Of a DNA stretch of 5,675 nucleotides, positions 1 through 5,675 are shown piece by piece (position 1 is the first letter of the stretch; each line of letters begins with the position of its first letter). The stretch is from Deltaproteobacteria bacterium (lineage in GTDB: Bacteria > Myxococcota_A > SURF-8). The position numbers and the translations under genes are program-made. Below the pieces are notes generated by a model. That model was given only the letters and a program-made list of their open reading frames with translations, made no database searches and had not been told where the DNA came from. The stretch spans positions 1-5,675 of the forward strand of contig JAKQSH010000183.1 in NCBI GenBank assembly GCA_029570245.1, given 5' to 3'.

Positions 1-99
1 TTTGAAATAAGAAAAGCGGCGGCAAAACGGGCAGTATCACCGACACACATCTTCCGGCGTGGCGGTCGTTTGGGGTTTATAGCTGCGTTATGGCGCTGG

Positions 100-120
100 T
101 GCGAGCCCTTCGGGCTCGCA
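100..120 (-). terminator. Perfect GC-rich hairpin downstream of the cytochrome gene
   Basis: TGCGAGCCC and GGGCTCGCA form a 9-bp perfect stem around a 3-nt loop, about 57 bp beyond the cytochrome stop codon. Position and stability suit a transcription end or mRNA 3'-stabilising structure. No T-run follows on either strand, so it is not a standard intrinsic terminator. It could instead be a REP-like interspersed element; only one copy lies in this window. The rest of 1-176 shows no convincing gene. Confidence 0.35.
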
Positions 121-176
121 TTCCGAATTGCGATTGCCTGACATCAAGGTCGGCAAAGCGGAGGACTGGTCAGGAA

Positions 177-1658
177 CTACTCTTCTGTTTCCGTTTCCAG
201 GAACAGGTAGGATTTCAGGTCGGCGTTCATTTCGGAACGGCGTTCGTCTTCTGTGAGAATGCTGTGACAGCTTTCGCAATCCTGGCCGATGCTGCCGCCG
301 TCCTTTGACTTGTGTTCGTCGTCGTGACAACGGAAACAGCCATTCTCGTTGCGGTGTCCAAGCTGACTGACGTAGGTGTTCCAGTCGATGTTAAGCCGTT
401 CGTATACGTTAAGCGCGTAGGCCTGCGAGAAAAGAACATCTGCAGCCTTTTCGATCGCCGATGCTGAAGCGGCGGCGAAATCGGGATTGTTTTCTTTGTA
501 ATACGCCAGCAAAGCGGCGTGAATGCCCTTCTGCGCCGATTCACGATCTGGATATCCGGCCTTGATTGCAGCCAGGCCTGCACTGCGTATGGACGGCAGA
601 GCGGCGGGCAGAATGCCTTTCAGAATAAGGCGATCCACCGCTTCTTCGGGTGTCTCGAAAATATGTGTCGGCCTGTTGTGACAGTCGATGCAGTCCAGGC
701 TGCGCCATTCCGCCCCGGCAGGAAGCGGCGGCAGGTCTTCGCGCACGAACGTTTCAGATTTTCCGATCGTTCCTGTAACACGGATTTCCCTGATCTGCTG
801 ACGGGCGCGATCAACGGCGCGGTACTCAAGCAAATTGTCGCGACTGACATGCCAGTGAATGCCGTGATATTCGCCGCTTCGGTTGTCACGACCTCCGACA
901 TGCAGCAGAAGTGCAGTTACTTTAGAATCTGTCGGTTTGTCGTCATCGGCGGCTTTCTCAAAAGCCTTGAGCCTGTTGCCGTGAAAAAGTTCCGGCCAGT
1001 GACATTGCTCACAGGTGTCGCGCGCCGGTCGCAGATTGTCGATGGGAGTGGGAATCGGACGGCTGAAGTCATTTGCCAGCATGCCCCAGACCTGGCGCAA
1101 TCCCGACAGCTTGGATTTGACAAACCACGAAGCGCCGCTTCCGATATGACACTCTACACAATCGACGCGCGCATGCGGCGAGCGCAGATAAGCGGCATAT
1201 TCAGGTTCCATCACGGAATGACATAATTTACCGCAGAATTCGGTGGACTCGGTATAGTGATAGCCCTGGTAACTGACGGAAAGCAGCAACACCAGATTTA
1301 TTACACTAAGCACTGCTACACTGCCCCAGAAACGACGATGAGCAGGAAGACTCAGATCAATTACAAATGGATGCGGAGCGGCATCATCGCCTCCGCGTTT
1401 GCGTGCCGCACGCCATGAAAGCCAGCTTCCCAACGGAATGCAGGCCAGACCCCCGACGAAAAAAGCAGGAAGCAGCAGATATGTTACAAGACCCTGATAG
1501 GCGCCGAATTCAATTCCCATCAGAGCCATGGCCAGCGTTACGATTATGAGAACCGCCGAAATCGTAGTTACTCCGGCTCCGAGCAAGCCGAGACGGCTGG
1601 AAAAAACGCCTCGCGCAAAACTGCTCATAAAGCCCTCTTTGCGGGTTTCCGACTTCAT
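177..1658 (-). CDS. NapC/NirT-type membrane multihaem cytochrome c (six haem motifs, three N-terminal TM segments; ImcH-like)
   Basis: Probable inner-membrane quinol-oxidising cytochrome that passes electrons to periplasmic or extracellular acceptors. The 493-residue product has three hydrophobic segments (about residues 24-49, 54-78 and 109-129) followed by a periplasmic haem domain. Haem motifs are CGKLCH at 142-147 (three residues between the cysteines), then CVECH 167, CEQCH 216, CIDCH 323, CFRCH 441 and CESCH 461. The stretch from the first motif through HARVDCVECHIG and WFVKSKLSGLRQV is typical of NapC/NirT relatives; HGIHWH at 265-270 offers possible extra haem ligands. Classical NapC/NrfH has one TM helix and four haems, so the three-helix, longer layout is closer to Geobacter ImcH, a quinone-linked cytochrome used with high-potential acceptors; that match is from memory, not a search. 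I chose the ATG at 1658 because GGAG lies 8 nt upstream. ATG 1664 is only 2 nt from that GGAG. ATG 1628 (with GAGG 5 nt upstream) is a real alternative. No partner oxidoreductase gene is visible; the neighbouring gene is divergent. Confidence 0.9.
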   Translation of the reverse strand: MKSETRKEGFMSSFARGVFSSRLGLLGAGVTTISAVLIIVTLAMALMGIEFGAYQGLVTYLLLPAFFVGGLACIPLGSWLSWRAARKRGGDDAAPHPFVIDLSLPAHRRFWGSVAVLSVINLVLLLSVSYQGYHYTESTEFCGKLCHSVMEPEYAAYLRSPHARVDCVECHIGSGASWFVKSKLSGLRQVWGMLANDFSRPIPTPIDNLRPARDTCEQCHWPELFHGNRLKAFEKAADDDKPTDSKVTALLLHVGGRDNRSGEYHGIHWHVSRDNLLEYRAVDRARQQIREIRVTGTIGKSETFVREDLPPLPAGAEWRSLDCIDCHNRPTHIFETPEEAVDRLILKGILPAALPSIRSAGLAAIKAGYPDRESAQKGIHAALLAYYKENNPDFAAASASAIEKAADVLFSQAYALNVYERLNIDWNTYVSQLGHRNENGCFRCHDDEHKSKDGGSIGQDCESCHSILTEDERRSEMNADLKSYLFLETETEE

Positions 1659-1666
1659 CTGCATTT

Positions 1667-1670
1667 CTCC
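1667..1670 (-). promoter_or_regulatory. Shine-Dalgarno site deciding the cytochrome start
   Basis: On the minus strand GGAG stands 2 nt before ATG 1664 and 8 nt before ATG 1658, so 1658 has the normal spacing. The frame stays open upstream to an ATG at 1766, but those extra 36 codons have no good ribosome binding site and run through AT-rich DNA that looks non-coding. A second purine block (GAGG, plus-strand positions 1634-1637) precedes ATG 1628 by 5 nt, so initiation there cannot be excluded. Confidence 0.45.
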
Positions 1671-1854
1671 GAAGATCAGTAATGTTAAAGAAAAAGAAAC
1701 TTTTACTGCACAAGAGAAAGAGCCATAACAGAGTCCGCGTACAAAGCGCAAATGTACTAATATCAAAGCAGGTTGGAGTACGATTCAGGGCCTGCTGTAA
1801 TTATCCTTCATGTAAGCTGAATTGCCAAATAAATATCCCTTCACAACAATGAAC

Positions 1855-1882
1855 TTGTAGAGAAGCGGCTCAAAGCTATAAT
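1855..1882 (+). promoter_or_regulatory. Candidate sigma-70 promoter for the radical SAM gene
   Basis: A perfect TATAAT (1877-1882) is preceded, 16 bp upstream, by TTGTAG (1855-1860), which matches three of six positions of the -35 consensus. Transcription would begin near 1889, leaving a leader of about 55 nt before ATG 1944. The -10 box overlaps the ATG at 1881, so if this promoter is used the 1881 start cannot be translated. A second candidate, TTGCCA (1822-1827), 17 bp, AACAAT (1845-1850), would serve either start. Both are read by eye only. Confidence 0.4.
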
Positions 1883-1943
1883 GCGTATGATGAAACCTGA
1901 CGTCCGGGGTATGCGATTGAATAATTTCGACAGTCGGAAAAAC

Positions 1944-3902
1944 ATGACTGGAAAAAATGCAGTATGGAAACTGCCGGATTTTCTCCCTGCCACCCGATCT
2001 GAAATGGATAAGATGGAATGGGCCAGGCCCGACGTGGTGCTGGTTACGGGCGACGCTTATGCAGATCATCCGTCTTTTCCGGCTGCGCTGCTGGGACGAG
2101 TGCTGGAAGCTGCCGGATTCCGCACGGCGATTCTGGCGCGCCCTGACGTAAACGACACGACGGACTTCATGCGTTTCGGTCTGCCGCGCCTGTTCTTCGG
2201 CGTCACATCCGGCGCTCTGGATTCGATGGTGGCCAACTATACCGCACAGAAGCGCGGACGCTCCGACGATCCTTATGCTCCGGGAGGAGAAGCAGGAGGA
2301 CGCCCGGACAGAGCCGTTACGGTATATTGCAACCGCATAAGGCAGGCCTACGGTAAAGCTGCCGTAATTGTTGCAGGCGGAATAGAGGCAGGACTGCGCC
2401 GCTTTACACATTACGATTTCTGGAGCGACTCCATACGCCGCCCACTGCTCATGGACTGCGGCGCTGATCTCATCGTTCACGGCATGGGTGAAGGACCGAT
2501 CTGCGCCATCGCTTCGACTCTTGAAAAAATGCTGGATGCGAATCCTCAGCTGGCAAAAAATCGTGCTGCCGGCAAGCCTCTCCCGCCGGAAACGCTGATC
2601 GGCGCATGTGCGGAAATTCCGGGAGTGGTTTACCGGATTCCCAGAAGCGCACCCGAAAAGGAGGGTGCGATACGCCTGCCGAGTTACGAGGACAGTGTCG
2701 CCGATCCGAAAGCTTTTGCTCACTCGTTCAACATCATGGAGACGAAGCGCAACGCGACTCTTCAGCAGGACTGTTCCGGCATGCGTGTAATTTCCAATCC
2801 GCCCTGGCCACCGCATTCAAGCGACGAAATGGACAGAATTTACTCTCTACCTTTCCGACGTGAAGCACATCCGATTTATACCGGCAAAGCTATTCCGGCG
2901 CTTGAACAGGTAAGATTTTCGATCACCAGTCATCGCGGCTGCTTCGGCGGCTGTGCCTTCTGCGCCATCAGCGCACACCAGGGGAAAACCATTCAGAGCC
3001 GTTCGGCTGCATCAGTGCTGGAAGAAATACGACGAATGACAGCACATGCACATTTTAAAGGTGTCATCAACGACATCGGCGGACCGACTGCAAACATGTA
3101 CGGCCTCGGCTGTAAACGCGGTGAAAGTTGTGAGCGTCCGTCATGTCTGTGGCCTGATCGCTGCAGGCACCTGAATACCGATCAGAGCGCTTATGTCGGT
3201 CTTCTCAAGCGTGCAGGCTCAGAACCCGGAGTGCGGCATCTGTTTGTAACGACCGGAATTCGCATGGACCTGGCGCGCCTGTCGGAAGCGCTAATCGAAC
3301 GCATAGCGGCGCATCACACCGGCGGACATCTTAAAGTCGCCCCGGAACACACTTCGCCGCGCGTGCTTCGATATATGCGCAAACCGCTTGAAGATCATTT
3401 CAAACGCTTTCTTGACGATTTCAGGCGGATTTCAAGGCGCGCCGGAAAAGAACAGTACGCCATACCATACATGATGGCGGCGCATCCGGGCTGCACGATG
3501 AAAGACATGATAGAGCTGGCGCTTTTTCTGCGCAGCGAAAAACTGCCGGTTGAACAATGTCAGATTTTTACTCCCACGCCGGGTACGGCTTCTGGAGTAA
3601 TGTACGCCACCGGACTTGATCCGGCCACATTGAAACCGGTTTTTGTAGAGCGCAGTCCGCAACGGCGCGAAATGCAGAAGGCATTGATTCTGAATCATCT
3701 GCCGGAAAGCTCCGCACTGATAAAGAAAGCTCTTACTACCGAAGGTCGATCCGATCTTATTCCACAACTGACTGGCAGAGTCTCTCGCCAGGCACATGCG
3801 GAACAACGTCAGTCCCGTAAACCGGAAAGCAGAAGCGGTGAGAGAAATACGCACCGCAAAAAGGAAACTCAGTCTTCGCGAAAAAGCGGAGTAAAAAAAT
3901 AA
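1944..3902 (+). CDS. YgiQ-family radical SAM protein (UPF0313)
   Basis: Putative cytoplasmic iron-sulfur enzyme using S-adenosylmethionine radical chemistry; the family's substrate and reaction are not established as far as I know. The 652-residue product begins with the YgiQ N-terminal domain: VTGDAYADHPSF (34-45), PDRA (121-124) and GGIEAGLRR with HYDFWSD (145-162). The radical SAM core has the cluster motif CFGGCAFC (Cys333, 337, 340; bases 2940-2963) and GGPTANMY (379-386). Four further cysteines (390, 396, 401, 407) and His409 follow, as in E. coli YgiQ. HLKVAPEHT (462-470) and GKEQYAIPY with AHPG (501-516) are also family hallmarks, and the DUF3362-like C-terminal region contains QRREMQKALI. 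The last 40 or so residues are a Lys/Arg/Ser-rich, probably disordered tail. It is shorter than E. coli YgiQ (about 739) mainly because a central insertion is absent. ATG 1944 is preferred: GGA lies 5 nt upstream, and ATG 1881 sits in a TATAAT box and would add 21 residues unlike the family N-terminus. The 1881 start (673 aa) remains possible. Confidence 0.94.
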   Translation: MTGKNAVWKLPDFLPATRSEMDKMEWARPDVVLVTGDAYADHPSFPAALLGRVLEAAGFRTAILARPDVNDTTDFMRFGLPRLFFGVTSGALDSMVANYTAQKRGRSDDPYAPGGEAGGRPDRAVTVYCNRIRQAYGKAAVIVAGGIEAGLRRFTHYDFWSDSIRRPLLMDCGADLIVHGMGEGPICAIASTLEKMLDANPQLAKNRAAGKPLPPETLIGACAEIPGVVYRIPRSAPEKEGAIRLPSYEDSVADPKAFAHSFNIMETKRNATLQQDCSGMRVISNPPWPPHSSDEMDRIYSLPFRREAHPIYTGKAIPALEQVRFSITSHRGCFGGCAFCAISAHQGKTIQSRSAASVLEEIRRMTAHAHFKGVINDIGGPTANMYGLGCKRGESCERPSCLWPDRCRHLNTDQSAYVGLLKRAGSEPGVRHLFVTTGIRMDLARLSEALIERIAAHHTGGHLKVAPEHTSPRVLRYMRKPLEDHFKRFLDDFRRISRRAGKEQYAIPYMMAAHPGCTMKDMIELALFLRSEKLPVEQCQIFTPTPGTASGVMYATGLDPATLKPVFVERSPQRREMQKALILNHLPESSALIKKALTTEGRSDLIPQLTGRVSRQAHAEQRQSRKPESRSGERNTHRKKETQSSRKSGVKK

Positions 3903-3909
3903 GCGTTTC

Positions 3910-5675
3910 TTACTGTTCTGATTTTCCGTATTCTTCAAACCATTCTTCCAGCATAGCGGTGTGTGTCTTGAAGAATACGCGAAGGAAGGCATTGTCGAAA
4001 TCGTAACCCTGCGCCATCTGACGGGCCAGACGCATTGTTGAGCCGGGGAATTTTTCATTGAGCCAGACAGAAAAGAGAGCCGCCTGGGCATATGCCCGCG
4101 GACTGCCCTCTTCAAGAGCGGAATCCCATGAGCTGCCTTTAAGATACCCCTCTGAAGCAGAAAACTTTTCGGAGATTTCAAAGACCGGCAGGGCTGATTT
4201 TATGACCTCCTGCAAAGCAAATCCGCTTTCGAACCAGGCCGGAAGCATCTTTCCACCGGAAACCTGCCGCAGAAGATTCCTTGCGACACCGGCGCGAATT
4301 ACGCTTCCGGTCCTGTTGGTTCCATTCTTCAGCCATTTTGCGTAGAAAGGTATACCATCTTCACCTGCCGCAAGATCAAGCCCCAGCACAGGGAACATGA
4401 GTTCGAAATCCTTACGCCCGTCAAGAATGAAAAGCGGCGCATCCGTTTTGTACAAGCCGTAAGAATACTTCAGCTCTTTCACCTGTGCTTCGCACAGATC
4501 ACCCAGTTCATCAATAACAGCTTTCTCGCTTATTTCAATAACATTGAACCTGCAAAGGCCATTGCGTGAAGCAAACGTCGTCATCACAGGTGCGGAGGAA
4601 TTCCCTGAGTTGTCATCCACTGCCGGATTTGCCGGTTTTTCAGCGCCGTTTACGGCAGCAGCCGGATTCTCGCCGTTTTCAGCAGGCTTTTCGGGAGAAT
4701 CGTACATTACGTATGCGGCAACAGCTGACAGCAGCATCAGAACGCCCAGCACAACAATATATGTCCGGCTGAAGCGATTCCGCCGCCGCAAAGGGTCTAT
4801 GATCTGCGGATACGTGGCGCTCATCTGCACCGTGGCTTCGCGTCCGCGCTCACCTGAGCCATACTCAAGAATCGGTCTGGCCTGGCCTTTTTTTACTTTT
4901 CCGACCGCAACCTTTTTGATGGAAACTTCGGCGCCCAAAAGGTAAAGCTTGTTCTGAATTGTTTTGGCGTTTTCGAATGGCAGGCGCGGCGACAGCATAA
5001 GCGGCAGATTCTGCAACATTATGTTTATGGCCTCCGCCGAACGCCCGGTGCTTTTCTGCATGTAACTCGAAACCATGCGGCGAGCGTCGGGGCCGCTCAG
5101 CGAGTTCAGATAAACCGCCATGTAAACGACTTCTTCGTCCGGGGCTTCAAGCGACTGTCTGCAACGGAAGCAAAGCGAAGGATCGACCACAAGTTCGGTC
5201 ACGCCGCAACGCTCACAGAAAGCCCAGTAAGAATCTGCGAACGCATTCTCAGTCACAAGCACATGCTCAAGCGCATCGTGGATTTCGTTGAAAGACAGAA
5301 AGCGTCCTTCCGGCTTTTTGGCCATCATGCGTTCGATGATCTGGCATAAAGAACGCGGGAAGCGCGGGTTCAGTGAAAGAATATCGGGAATGGGGTCGTG
5401 CATATGCTTGATGATTACGTTCACCAGCGTTTCGGCCTTATATGGAACAGTACCGGTAAGCAGCTCGAAGAACGTGATTCCCAGCGAATACATATCGGAC
5501 CTGAAGTCGATATTCAGACTCTGCGCCTGTTCCGGGCTTACGTATGTGGGAGTGCCGAGTCCCATGCCGGTGGAAGTCAGCTTGACATCTCTGTCGGATG
5601 TGGTTTTGGCGATGCCGAAGTCCACGATTTTTACGCCGCCTTCGCGCTCAATCATAATGTTGCCGGGCTTGATGT
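3910..5675 (-). CDS. Receptor-like serine/threonine protein kinase with zinc ribbon, L7/L12-like module, TM segment and degenerate peptidase-MA-like domain (N-terminus outside window)
   Basis: Membrane signalling kinase, probably phosphorylating Ser/Thr on cytoplasmic targets. The right edge cuts the gene in its catalytic loop: the first full codons read IKPGN, the end of the HRDIKPxN motif, so the P-loop and catalytic Asp lie outside or at the edge. Numbering from that Ile: DFG 18-20, activation segment GTPTYVSPEQ 40-49, DMYSLGITFFELLTG 60-74, KKPEGRF 119-125. Next come a four-cysteine zinc ribbon (CERC 153-156, CFRC 168-171), a segment at 200-254 resembling the ribosomal L7/L12 C-terminal fold, one TM helix (305-324), a Pro/Ala/Asn linker (325-364) and an extracytoplasmic domain to residue 587. 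That domain has the LPAWFESGFA, AYAQAALFSVWL and EEWFEEY signature of peptidase-MA folds, but RNLLR (465-469) replaces HExxH, so protease activity is unlikely. The kinase assignment is firm; the C-terminal domains are inferred from pattern similarity. The stop codon is 7 bp from the end of the convergent radical SAM gene. Confidence 0.92.
   Translation of the reverse strand, partial: IKPGNIMIEREGGVKIVDFGIAKTTSDRDVKLTSTGMGLGTPTYVSPEQAQSLNIDFRSDMYSLGITFFELLTGTVPYKAETLVNVIIKHMHDPIPDILSLNPRFPRSLCQIIERMMAKKPEGRFLSFNEIHDALEHVLVTENAFADSYWAFCERCGVTELVVDPSLCFRCRQSLEAPDEEVVYMAVYLNSLSGPDARRMVSSYMQKSTGRSAEAINIMLQNLPLMLSPRLPFENAKTIQNKLYLLGAEVSIKKVAVGKVKKGQARPILEYGSGERGREATVQMSATYPQIIDPLRRRNRFSRTYIVVLGVLMLLSAVAAYVMYDSPEKPAENGENPAAAVNGAEKPANPAVDDNSGNSSAPVMTTFASRNGLCRFNVIEISEKAVIDELGDLCEAQVKELKYSYGLYKTDAPLFILDGRKDFELMFPVLGLDLAAGEDGIPFYAKWLKNGTNRTGSVIRAGVARNLLRQVSGGKMLPAWFESGFALQEVIKSALPVFEISEKFSASEGYLKGSSWDSALEEGSPRAYAQAALFSVWLNEKFPGSTMRLARQMAQGYDFDNAFLRVFFKTHTAMLEEWFEEYGKSEQ

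Noticed and set aside
137..174. CCTGAC/GTCAGG inverted repeat just after the cytochrome stop
   Set aside because: Only 6 bp with a 26-nt loop and no further pairing; likely chance.
519..1226. Plus-strand open frame (235 codons) opposite the cytochrome
   Set aside because: The minus strand carries four of the cytochrome haem motifs across this span; the plus-strand product shows no family pattern.
1659..1766. Extended N-terminus for the cytochrome from ATG 1766
   Set aside because: No ribosome binding site precedes it, the extra residues lie in AT-rich intergenic-looking DNA, and a well-placed GGAG serves ATG 1658.
1738..1766. Possible cytochrome promoter (minus strand TTGATA, 17 bp, TGTACG)
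   Set aside because: The -35 is reasonable, but the -10 matches only three of six consensus bases and no better pair was found, so no promoter is called.
1785..2816. Long minus-strand open frame (343 codons) opposite the radical SAM gene
   Set aside because: The plus-strand frame here encodes clear YgiQ motifs; the antisense product is Arg/His/Ser-rich with no recognisable domain, as expected of a shadow frame.
3890..3914. Inverted repeat (AGTAA/TTACT with inner A/T pairs) across the convergent stop codons, as a shared terminator
   Set aside because: The stem is short, AT-rich and interrupted by a mismatch; too weak to call a terminator.

Overview
The window holds two complete protein genes and one gene cut by the right edge. 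In order they are a membrane-anchored multihaem c-type cytochrome of the NapC/NirT type (minus strand, 177-1658), a YgiQ-family radical SAM protein (plus strand, 1944-3902), and a Hanks-type serine/threonine protein kinase with a large C-terminal extension (minus strand, from 3910 past the right edge). No tRNA, rRNA, CRISPR array or insertion sequence was seen.

The sequence suggests a Gram-negative-type bacterium with anaerobic or multihaem respiration and eukaryote-like signalling kinases. Moderate GC content, a kinase activation segment of the GLGTPTYVSPEQA type and the multihaem cytochrome would fit a PVC-group lineage (for example Lentisphaerae-like), a deltaproteobacterial-like lineage or one of several candidate phyla. 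I cannot place it more finely from this window.

Layout. Positions 1-176 carry no convincing gene; they contain a perfect 9-bp-stem hairpin (100-120) downstream of the cytochrome. The cytochrome and the radical SAM gene are divergent, separated by about 285 bp that contain a candidate promoter for the radical SAM gene. That promoter's perfect TATAAT box overlaps an upstream ATG, which argues for the later start at 1944. The radical SAM gene and the kinase converge, with only 7 bp between their stop codons and no strong terminator.

The three genes do not form an operon and nothing ties their functions together. The cytochrome probably takes electrons from membrane quinol and passes them to periplasmic carriers. 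YgiQ-family proteins have no settled reaction. The kinase is the most unusual gene. After its catalytic domain come a four-cysteine zinc ribbon, a module resembling the C-terminal fold of ribosomal protein L7/L12, one membrane span, a Pro/Ala/Asn-rich linker and an extracytoplasmic domain. That last domain looks like a peptidase-MA (gluzincin) fold whose zinc site has been lost, suggesting a pseudoprotease sensor coupled to a cytoplasmic kinase.
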